Origin: Primulina eburnea
Lineage: Eukaryota; Streptophyta; Magnoliopsida; Lamiales; Gesneriaceae
Reading direction: 5' to 3'
DNA: 64,000 bases
NCBI RefSeq assembly: GCF_022965805.1
Contig: NC_133103.1
Coordinates: forward strand, 32,489,635 to 32,553,634
The notes below the pieces were generated by a model. The model did no database searches. It saw nothing but the letters and a program-made list of their open reading frames with translations, and was not told the DNA's origin. Below are positions 11,396 to 21,650 of the stretch, piece by piece; position 1 is the first letter of the stretch; each line of letters begins with the position of its first letter. The position numbers were made by a program, and so were the translations under genes.

Positions 11396-13512
11396 TGTAA
11401 TGCCCGAGAATTAATCACTGTTAATCAAGGATTATTGACTTATAATTTAACGTGATTACGAAAGGGCCAACTGAGACAAGATTTAAGATAATGTGTGGCC
11501 ATTTATTTTGAATTTCAGAATGTGTTGCCGAAGCAACTATGCACCCGCGCCCTTGCATGTACCACACCCGCGGTGCATGGACAGAAACTTGGTCAGTTTT
11601 ATCGAAGGGTGACCGCACCCGCGGTGCAAGCATTACCGCACCTTCGGTGCATGACCGCACCCGCGGTCTTGACATGTACCGCACCCGCGGTCATGTAATT
11701 TTAGAATGGATAAGAATGCCGAAGCATGAGCGCACCCGCGGTGCAAGATAGAGCGCACCCGCGGTGTGACGTGCAGCATGGAAAATGAGACATGTTTCTT
11801 GCATGCGATTTTGATATATATATATGTAAGAATTGCTCGAAATCAGAATCAGAACGAGGAGGAAATCGAGAAGAAGGCTTCCGAGAAAGAAAGAAAAATC
11901 CTTACGCCTTTTGCGAAAAATCCGTCCGTCTGATTTTGAATCCGACTTCGGTATTGAGTTCCTATCGACGTAGGCTACAATTGGACGTAAGTTTTACTAC
12001 GTTTTGACATGCTTTGAAATTATGATATTTCCAGAATTGAATGGAACTCATATATGTTGTTCTTGACGTAGTAGACATCATAGAATCGAAGTCAGATTAA
12101 GAAACAGACTGATTTTGGAATTGTTATGATTTTCGGAATAGTTTCGGAGTCGAGTTGATATCAGAATTGAGTTGTTGTTGATTATGAGATATTAGAATTG
12201 ATATCTAACTGATATGATATGGCTGGATATATTGAGATTACTCCGTTATGTTGTTGAAACAGAATTTGATTGAATTCTGATTATACCCAGTAGTGCTTGA
12301 GTGGTGTATTGATATTGTACCCTCAATATTGTTATTGTCAGACTGAGTATTGACAGGCTTGGGGTTCGAGACTTCGACAGAGCCAGAGTATCAGAAAGAA
12401 AGGTATAAATTAATGTTGAGTTGGGATTGCACAACTCGAGTGAGGTTTGACTCGAGTCTCCCTAAATCACATACTTTCATTTATTGCATTGAAATTTGCA
12501 ATTGATGAGACTTATGATTGTTGTCTATTGATTTATAGCCACTGCATGTAATGACTGCTGATTCGCTAGTCATTGATTGATTTGCTTAGATACTGACTGC
12601 ATGTATTGATTACTGAGTCGTTGAGTCATAGGCTGATTCGCCTAGTCACCGGCTGATTCGTCGGGTTATTGACTGATTCGTCTTATTATAGGCTGATTCG
12701 CCTAGTCACTAGCTGATTCGTCCGGTGATTGACTGATTCGTCTAAACTTAAGCTGATTCGCTTAATTACAGGCTGAGTTGTCTGATTATTGGCTGATTCG
12801 CCTAATTACTGGCTGATTCGTCGGGTTATTGACTGATTCGTCAATTATGTGACTGATTCGCCCAGACACTGGATATATGAATTATATCGATGCCGTTAGG
12901 GATTGATTCATTCCTATCGACTGAGATTCGGTATAATTATTATTATTCAGACATCGGGATCCCTAGGATAGAGTTGAGTCGAGTCTGAGACGACGCATCG
13001 GTTGAGTTGAGTCTGATATGACATGTTGATTTACATTGTTTATACCATTCATGATTATTGAATGTTTGATATGGATTTATGTTTCTGATTTGAGACATGT
13101 TATGAATAATTCTTATATGCTTTCGTATATGCTTTTATATGACTGCATGTTTGCATTGTTTATACTGGGATATTGATATCTCACCGGAGTTATCCGGCTG
13201 TTGTCTTGTTTTGTATGTGTGCATGACAACAGGTGGGGCTGGATCAGGGTCAAGAAGAAGATGAGAGAAGATTAGATAGCGTGGAGATCCGGGCTTCGAA
13301 GCAACATAGGATTCAGCACTGATATGTAGTTGAACCTAGTTGAATTCTTGTAGATAACACAAGATTTGTATGATCATGTTTAATATGTAATTTGAGTAAA
13401 TTACATTACGTTTCCGCTTTGTATTTAAAAAAAAAATTTAGACCCTGTTTTATAATTGATTAATTAGTCCCCAATGATGATTAAGAACATAATTAGCGTC
13501 CGGGTCCCCACA
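11396..13512 (+). repeat. 3' LTR of Tekay-like element
   Basis: 2117 bp, very similar to 5868-7983. It contains the U3 CACCCGCGGT array (11541-11768) and a hairpin array (12631-12865). Differences from the 5' LTR are scattered single bases plus a TA indel near the TATA-like tract. The CCGGA/TCCGG hairpin is intact here (13184-13197). Confidence 0.93.
12631..12865 (+). repeat. 20-bp phased hairpin array (3' LTR)
   Basis: Twelve TGATTC-loop units at 12634 plus multiples of 20, in the same phase as the 5' LTR array. Ten keep pairing or G-T wobble at the second stem position. Units at 12714 (AGC/GTC) and 12854 (GAC/GCC) have a mismatch there. Confidence 0.83.
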
Positions 13513-15526
13513 TGTTCCTTCTTGCGTAGTTGTTCCTCAAGCTGAAGTGCTCTCTGCTCTGCACAAGCGGCCTTGTCCTCAAAGACTTGTACTTGAGCTC
13601 GGGCGGCTTCGAGCTCGGCTAGGAAAGCCGCTTTCTCTGCTTCACTTTTAGTATAGATATCCTACATTTGCTTCATACGTTCCCTGTGTCGGCTGAGGAC
13701 ATCATTCAAGGACTTTTGGGAAGAACCAGCCATCTATCCGGCTCCGCATATCCGATCAGTGACCTCCCCTCCCTAAACAAGAGCTTGCGAAGCGCATTTA
13801 TAAGTTCATTAAAGAAGAATTGTTAATACAAAAGAGACAAAACTAATTACCTGCATGAAATTAAAGGACATGACCTTTATGGCCTGAAGGTCGGTAGCGG
13901 CCTTCATCATGGCGAGATCCTCAGAGGATACCAAGTGCCGAACAAAATCTAGAGCTTCTGGTCCAGAAGGATGGGCTACGAAAGAGGTCCCGTGATCGAG
14001 GGATTCCTCCAGGTTGACCTATTCGAAATCGCGGTTATCGGGAATAGTGGAAGAACTATGAGTCCCCTTCCTAGAGCCCCTTGGGGTCGGGGTTGAAGCA
14101 GTAACTTTAAGAATTTTTTTCATGAGCTGCCCCTCAGAATCCATGTGCAATTTCTTCTGCTTCCCTTTGGCCTCAGCGGTAGAGTATTTCAAAGAGGTTT
14201 CGATCTCACCTTTCCTCTTTTTCATGTTTTGAAGCATTTTGGACTTCATAATTCTTTCGTCTGGGAAAAAAAAGGGAGAAGATGGTGGGGAAGGAGAGAC
14301 AGAAGAAGCAAAAGAAACATAGAGTCAGCATAATATTTTGTTTTCAGTAGGAAAGTGGAAAGGCTGGGGAAAATATACCTATGTCCCCCTCCACTTCGAA
14401 TCTTTTCTTGCAGAACCTAAATTTACAAAGAAGATCATCATGGATCAGGCTCTTGACGTCAAAACACCTTTCCGAGGTATTAGCAAGGAAGCGGGTCAGG
14501 TCTATGACATGCCTTGGTGCGGGTGGATTTCTAAGGTTTAATTTGTCAGCCCAAGCCATATCGCAGTGCCAAAGAAGAGGCTCAGACTCTACATAAAAAA
14601 ATCGGTTAGATTGTGGGATGAAGGGTTTTCGCCCAGAAAATCACACTCGTGTCGGGGTGATAGGTAAAATCGACCTACTTCTTTTCTTTTGATCTGCACA
14701 AAACGGTCTAAGAGGGCTACTGAGAGGGGTATATCTAAATACATAAGCAATACCCCTAAGGCCAGAAGCGTGCTAAAGGAATTGGGATCTAGTTGGCTAG
14801 GGAATAGAAGATAGTGATCGCAAAGGAACTGAACTATTCTGGAGATGGGAAATCGAAGACCCATCTCTAGTTGGTCCAAGTAAAATGTGAAATATCCGTT
14901 AGGGGGGAGATGAGCCCTATCTGTAATCTCAGGGATTCGAATATAGATTTCCGAAGAAAATCTCAATAACTCTCTAATCCTATAAAAATCTTCATACCCT
15001 AGAATAGAAGCCTAAACTTCATACCAAGGGAGCCCTGCAGAAGTCCTCAAAGGGGAGGAGGAAGAAGTTCCTATAGCCTCATCCATTCCTTAACCAAATT
15101 ATTGCAACTAGCACAAGAAGAAGAACTTACGGAAGCGATCAAGAAAAACAGAGTTGGGAACGCTAGGTTACCGAACTCAGGAGGGCTAGCAGAGCCGAGG
15201 ACGTTGAGATGGCGGGAGATGTTTTGTACCTTGGGAGAGAAATGGAGAGAATTGTGAGGTTTGAGAGTGAAGGAGAGACTCTATTTATAGAATGGCTGGG
15301 TAGGGGAGAACCGTTAGATCAATCAAGAATGGACTATTGGCATCATGCCTATTGAGTGTCTCGAGATCCGTACCACCGTTTGATCCTAGCCAACCATCCT
15401 ATCAACAACTTGATCGGTATAGATCTTCTCGCAATCAATGTGGAACCCGAGGGCTTAAGACTCAATCAGATCGATCTATTATTCTAAAATTCAATACTTC
15501 TTTTTGACCACAAGAGGAGGTACTAT

Positions 15527-16247
15527 TGATGCCCCCAATATTTAACTGTGTCTAAGTCTTACTTCTTCTCGAAGAACTTAGCCGCAATCTGTCCAGCACG
15601 TCTCTTCCGAAACCCTACATTCGGTATCATATGTAGACGAGCTCGGATGAGCCTCGTGAGCTCAGCCGAGCACTGTTGGTAATAGGCTCGGCCGAACCGA
15701 TCCCTGGAGCTAGGCTCGGCCGAACCGATCCTTGGAGCTAGGCTCGGCCAGCCGAGCCGCCGAACACTAGCAGGTGCTCGGCCGAACCATTGAGCGGATC
15801 TCGGCTCGGACCAGCTCTGGAGCCTGTTCAGGCTTCGAGCCCAATCAACGCCCGAAGCATAGTTCCGCTAACCACAAGTGCTCGGTCGAGGCCCGCTCAT
15901 CCGGCGTATGATTAGACATATTTCTGTAAATCCGGTACATTTTCGGATTTACAGGGATTGGAGAAGAGTTTACCTTTATAGAAAAACTTACCTAAGATAG
16001 ACTTTTGCTCAAATTGGTAAGTAGTCCTCTCAACCTTTATAAAAAATCAGGTATATTTCATTGTAGAGGGAGCATTCGAACATTAATCTTCTTTCGCACT
16101 ACTCTACATATCTTATTTTCCCGTTTCTTTCTTCCTAAAACCAAGATCCAACCAGAATATTGGAGTGATCACGCCGGAAAGATTCCCGACACCTTCCAAT
16201 ATCTGGTTGTCTGTGCAGACGGGCAGCGCTCTATCCGCTCCGGTTCA
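15527..16247 (+). repeat. 3' LTR of Tat-like element, left part
   Basis: Starts TGATGCCCCC just after a purine-rich tract (AAGAGGAGG at 15512-15520). It contains a TATA-like CTTTATAAAAAA near 16036-16047. The copia element interrupts it at 16248 and the last 62 bp are at 25412-25473, ending CATCA, complementary to the TGATG start. Without the insert the LTR is about 783 bp. The preceding 15200-15526 is untranslated 3' region without a gene. Confidence 0.65.
15685..15760 (+). repeat. 28-bp tandem repeat in Tat LTR
   Basis: Two units of 28 bp (GGCTCGGCCGAACCGATCCY, then TGGAGCTA) at 15685-15712 and 15713-15740, followed by a partial third. It is GC-rich, in contrast to the surroundings. Function unknown. 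Confidence 0.8.
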
Positions 16248-18228
16248 TGTTGGATCTCGGTTTTCTACGCGCCCAAATGCAGCGGAAGTTTAAAAATTTT
16301 TAGATCTTTACATTCAAGATATTGTTTGCTTTGGGCGCTTGTATGATTTTAACAAAAAATTCGTAGGATGTTAGAAAATTATACCTTTGGTGAATAAATC
16401 ACTGGACACCAACTGATCCGATATTAACGAATTAGCTCTTGTTGATTCCCTACGAACTTTCTTCAATGAAATCCTCCTATTAAGTCCACGAATAGATTGT
16501 ATGTTCCTATTCCAAATTGCACTAGTAAATATGGAAGAGATTTTGCGTAGAAGAGAAAAATTGATAGATGGCTCAATATTTCTTTTAACCAAAATTGGCC
16601 GAATTTTTCTTTCAATTTTGGAGGTGGAATACGTGAGTTGTGGATTGTGGTGGGTTAGGGTTTGACTTTGCAACCCTTTATTTATAATTAGATTATAACC
16701 TAATTACATAATTAACATTAATGGGCTTGATTTAATTAATTGGGCTACTCCAACTAGTTTAATTAATTTAATCAAAGTCCATTAAAACTTTAATTATTTA
16801 ATATGTTGGACTTGTACCCCTACAAACCCATTAAAATATTATCCACCATATTTAATTTATTAATTAATCAACTCAATTTTTGAGCTTAATAAATTAAATA
16901 CATTATAAATTCAACATTTGAATTTATTATTTAAATTATAAATTCAACTACTTGAATTTACATCACCTCCAAAATTTAATATTTAATAAACCCAACATTT
17001 GAGTTTAATAAATTAAATTCTAAAATTTTATAAATTCAACTACTTGAATTTATTCTCTCAAAATTTAATTATCATAAATTCAACTCCTTGAATTTACTAT
17101 ATAATATAAATTCAACTTCTTGAATTTATTCTCTCAACGGAGACATACGATCCAGTACTTGTATGACCCTCAATGGTTCAGGGATACAGCTAGCCGTGGG
17201 TTCACAACTCTTTGTTATTCAGGACATAATCCTTTATTCAGGCTTACCCTAGTTAGCCCCATTCTTTTCATCAACACCTTGATCAAGAATGTCAGAACTC
17301 ATTTCTGATTGCACTCTTCGGATCATGGTAAGAGCGTCTAGTAGCATCGCCCCATGATCCCCTAGGTATCACTGATAGTGCCTGCAAGAACCAGTCGATT
17401 ATGATTAGCGTACAGTACGGTCCCTGCATCTCATATATCCCGATCGAATCTGCAACAATTGGTTCATCGAGGGTTGCATATTAATTCGATAACTATGTGA
17501 TAACTATAATAGTGGCATCGCGTGTACTATTGGAGAACTCCTTCTCCAACGTACATCTCATACTCTGGCCAGAGATTCCATGCACTATTATTACATCAGA
17601 TCACATAGGATATCCACACCCGTAGGTGAGCGGTGAATCCCCGACTACAATGCACTGGCTCCTATATCTGTCGCAATTGTACCCAACCTCTCCACCTGAA
17701 GACTCTCCTGGAGCTGGTAAACGAGTCAAAGAACAGCCCTAGCATATAGAGCCTCAGTGTTGTCCCGGGTCGTAAGGACTAATGTTGTGCAATCATAACT
17801 ACGGACTTATCCTCTAAATGAATGATAACCAATTGAAAAGTCCGAGAGAGGGTTGTTCGATATAATCATCATATAACTATCCATCTGCATGTTTGGACAT
17901 CTCTATGCCCTTACCAAGAAACGCAGTACACAACATCACAGATCCTAGTCTCGAGCTCAAGCGGCCTTTATCCCTGTTTTAGGCGGCTGAATCGACTAGG
18001 AACAAATTTAAAATATGCAGTGTTTACAAATGAGTTTCAACATCGAATTACGATTCATTTGTATTAAAGCATAATCAAGGACTTTATCTATGCTGATTGC
18101 ATGGTTATACAGATAAAGTAAAACAAGACCATTAAAAGTTAAATTATATTAAAATAAAGATTGTTTATTTCACTTGAGTCAATAAAATCCCTAGCCAACA
18201 GTTGGCTTGCAGGGCATCTACTCTAACA
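16248..18228 (-). repeat. 3' LTR of copia element
   Basis: 1981 bp; the minus strand begins TGTTAGAGTAGATGCCC and ends GAGATCCAACA. It contains a long AT-rich part with repeated 'AATTCAACTNCTTGAATTTA' words (about 16900-17130). These are small inverted repeats (AAATTCAA...TTGAATTT) that recur about five times. No gene; small open frames here are chance. Confidence 0.92.
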
Positions 18229-18235
18229 ATCTCCC

Positions 18236-20990
18236 ACTTGCCCTAGAGCCAACTACCTTTAATCCCATTGCTTCGCGATGCTTTTCAAACAATGGTCCTG
18301 GCAAGGGCTTTGTAAGTGGATCAGCAATATTATCTGCAGAGGGGACTCTTTCGACTAATATGTCTCCTCTTCCCACAATCTCCCGTATGACGTGGAACTT
18401 CCTCAGTACATGTTTGTATCACTGATGAGACCTTGGTTCCTTTGCTTGCGCAATGGCACCAGTGTTGTTCCAGTACAACGGGACTGGATCAACTCCATTA
18501 GGAAAAATACCCAACTCTTGGACAAAATTCCTCATCCAAACTACCTCTTTGGCTGCATCAGATGCAACAATGTATTCAGCTTCAGTGGTGGAATCCGCAA
18601 CAGTGTCTTGCTTGGAACCTTTCCAAGAGACAACCGCACCATATAGCATGAATACAAAACCAGAGGTCGATTTCGAATCATCTATGTCACATTGGAAGCT
18701 AGAATCAATGTAGCCTTTCAATTTTAATTCTCCACCCTCTTAGACCATGAACAAGTTCTTAGTTCTTCTCAAGTACTTAAGAATATCTTTCACGGCCTTC
18801 CAATGCATTGGACCAGGGTTCGCCTGATATCTGCTTGTAACACTCAAAGCGTATGCAACATCAGGACGTGTCGATATCAGACCATACATGATACTACCAA
18901 TAGCTGATGCATATGAAATACGTGTCATCATCTCTATCTCTTCATCAGTTTTGGGACACATAACTTTAGATAGAGTAATACCATGACACATTGGTAAGTA
19001 TCTTCTCCTGGACTCTTCCATAGGGAATCGTTTTATAATGGTATCGATGTAGGTGGTTTGGGTGAGTCCGAGCATCCTCTTTGATCTATCTCTATAGATT
19101 TGTATTCCCAATACGTAGGATGCTTCACACATGTCCATCATGGATAATTTACTGGCTAACCATACTTTAGTTGATTGCAGTAATACTACATCATTCCCAA
19201 TGAGCAGGATATCATCAACGTAAAGTACTAGGAATGTCACTGCACTCCCATTAATTTTCTTGTACACACATGGTTCCTTAGGATTCTTAGCAAAACCAAA
19301 CTCTTGGATAGTGCTATCAAATATGAGGTTCCAACTCCTTGACTCCTGCTTGAGACCATATATTGATGTCTGATGTTTGCATACCTTATGCTCACTTCTT
19401 ACTGATGTGTATCCCTAAAGTTGAGACATCTTGATGTCTCTATTGAGGAATGCAGTCTTTACATCTATTTGCCATATCTCATAGTCATACCATGATGCTA
19501 TGGCTAGTAGTAATCTAATGGACTTAAACATAGCAACTGGTGAAAAATTTCCTCATACTCAACTCCTTACCTTTGAGCATAATCTTTTGCAATCAGCCTT
19601 GCTTTGAAGGTCACTACCTTCCCATTCGCCCCAAGCTTTCTTTTGTAGATCCATTTGCACCATATAGGAATGATTCCCTCAGGTTGATCCACCAATTTCC
19701 AGACTTGGTTTGAATATATAGAGTCCATTTTTGACTGCCCATTTGGTTGAATCAGTATCAGATATTGCTTCTTTAAAGTTCATTGGATCATATCCAACAC
19801 AAGACTCATCATGGTCTTGTTCATGAAGAAGCGTATATCTAGAAGGTGGTCTAATAACCCTATCAGACCTCCTAGGAGCTTGTACTTCAACTACTGGTTG
19901 TTGGAGATTAGGTTCAACTACTATAGTTGAGGGAGTATCTTGAATTTTTTCAAGTTCTATCATCTTGCCTTTTTCTATCTAATAGAAATTCCCTTTCCAT
20001 AAAGGTGGCATATCTTGAAACAAACAATTTTGCATCATTAGAAGATAGAAATAATATCCAACAGAATTCTTTGGATATCCTACAAAGTAGCATAAAGTGG
20101 ATCTACTATCCAATTTGTCTCCCACTGTCTGCTTCATGTAAGCAAGATATCTCCATATTCTCATGTAAGAATATTTAGGAGTTTTTCTCATCCATATCTC
20201 ATATGGTGTTTTATACACTGCTTTAGTATAGACATTATTAAACAACATTGCCGCAGTTTCAAGCGCAAAACCCCAAAACGATGTAGGCAATTCAGTGAAT
20301 CATATCATAGATCGAACCATGTCCAACAAGGTTCGCTTATGACGTTCAGAAACATCATTCAATTGTGGTGTTACTGGTGGAGTCCACTGTGAGAATCACA
20401 TTCTTTTTTAGATAACCCAAAAATTCAGCACTCAAGTATTCTCCACTTCGACCAGATCGAAATGCCTTAATACTTCTTTCTAGCTGGTTTTCTACTTCAG
20501 ATCTGAATTCTTTGCACCTTTCAAATGCTTCAGATTTGTGTTTCATCATATAAACATACCAATACCTCGAATGGTCATCAGTAAAGGTAATAAAGTAGGA
20601 TTGCCCATATCTTGTGCTAACACTTAGCGGGCCACAAACGTCTACGTGGATCAAATCCAGTAGACCATGTGCACGTTTCACGTTTCCATTGAATGGAGTC
20701 TTGGTCAATTTTCCTTTTAGACAGGACTTACATGTAGGTAGAGAATTTATGTCTGACAAGTCAAACATGCTTTCTCCCACTAGCTTGTGCATCCTTCTTT
20801 GGGAAATATGACCTAGTCTAGCGTGACATATTTGTGTGGATCTGGATCATCTAACTTTCTTTTTGTTGAAATCATGTTTACTTGGATATTCACTCATCAT
20901 TTCCAGAACAATTCTGGCACATATAATTTCTTATGTCCGGACTTCTTGCAGTGAAATAAATATGTTTTAACTTATCGGCCTTTGTAGGCC
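18236..20990 (-). pseudogene. pol: Broken copia pol (integrase, RT, RNase H)
   Basis: On the minus strand: GAG-pre-integrase and integrase core (20792-20355), where the second catalytic Asp of the D-D-E set reads Gly (RSGRSGEY). The Glu region follows in another frame (about 20380-20330), then the integrase C-terminal part (20290-19979) and linker (19963-19679). RT carries the YVDD motif (within 19267-18740). RNase H (18721-18419) has the EAEY motif and then a DP-TKPL-like end near 18290. Protease is essentially missing: only about 150 bp lie between gag and integrase. At least five frame breaks or stops. Not functional. Confidence 0.85.
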
Positions 20991-20992
20991 TT

Positions 20993-21650
20993 TTAAGTGT
21001 CTTTCAGAGTTTGCTTCTTATTGGGATTGTTTTTCTTGTGAGGGGCAGAACGTTTCTTTCCCTTACCTTGTGGGCCATTTTCGTCTGACGAGAGGGCCAT
21101 AAGAAAAACAACAATTGCTTGTTTTATGGTGATCTCATAAGTTATAAGCGTATTGACTAGCTCTTCAAGGCTATCATCTATCTTATTCAAATTGAAGTTC
21201 ACCATAACCCCGTCAAATGAGGATGAGAAAGAAAACAAATTGATGTTATCTAGTAACTCATTTGGAATCACATATTCCAGGCCCATCACATTCTTAATAA
21301 GCCCAGTCATACGTACACCATGCTCATGGGCCAAAGCCCTGTCTTGCATGCGTGTAGTCATAAGCTCCTTGAAAGTGGTGTGCATAGTTTCATGCACCAT
21401 GCAACTCTTGCATGTGCATTCGAATGTCAGCAGCATTTTTAAATTTCCTCAAACTATCCCTACAGTTCATTTGACGTAAAAGCGAGAACATCACACTTTA
21501 GCTTGCATAATATGGTCCTACCATCTTGTATGCTTTGTCAGTTCAACAGGACTGACATTAGTGTGTATGTCATTTTCTCCGAATTCAGAACAATTTTACC
21601 AACAAGTCTTGAAAATTAGATTCGGTTAGCTTGTTAATAATAAAATTGGA
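20993..21650 (-). pseudogene. gag: Broken copia gag
   Basis: The C-terminal half is open at 21436-20993 (147 codons), with a LEELVNTL helix motif and a lysine-rich tail shared with the better gag at 62678-61818. Upstream, the VLNSE..TYTL motif (about 21570-21530) is recognisable across stops. A damaged zinc knuckle follows near 20960-20920. Non-functional. Confidence 0.8.

Larger units (their letters stand above)
5868..13512 (+). mobile_element. Tekay-like Ty3/gypsy element, probably non-autonomous, complete with TSD
   Basis: Two LTRs of about 2.1 kb (5868-7983, 11396-13512) start with TGTAATGCCC and end with CCCCACA. They differ by only about 2% by eye. The flanking 5-bp duplication is TGTTC at 5863-5867 and 13513-13517. 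PBS and polypurine tract are in place. Gag is nearly open, but pol is reduced to scattered remnants. Low LTR divergence with a destroyed pol suggests mobilisation by enzymes of a related element. It interrupts the antisense ORF of the Tat-like copy 2. Confidence 0.92.
5632..15086 (-). pseudogene. Antisense aORF of Tat-like element, copy 2, split by a retrotransposon
   Basis: The minus-strand reading starts at ATG 15086-15084. The PF04195-like block is in one open frame over 14966-14589 (125 codons), better preserved than in copy 1. Then follow fragments with a lysine-rich part (14249-14019) and a coiled-coil rich in A, E, K, Q and L (about 13660-13513). The coiled-coil resumes beyond the nested element at 5867 with an EAEAVW motif and reaches a TGA at 5634-5632 after frame changes. 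An early in-frame TAG (about 15015) is shared with copy 1, so it may be ancestral or lie in an intron. Possible GT/AG splice signals occur within 13712-13890. Function unknown. Confidence 0.6.

Noticed and set aside
16005..16346. 113-codon open frame
   Set aside because: Crosses the boundary between the Tat LTR and the copia LTR at 16248, so it is not a gene.
16654..16668. GGTTAGGGTTTG resembling plant telomere repeat
   Set aside because: Less than two units inside a copia LTR and repeated in the partner LTR near 23942; not a telomere tract.
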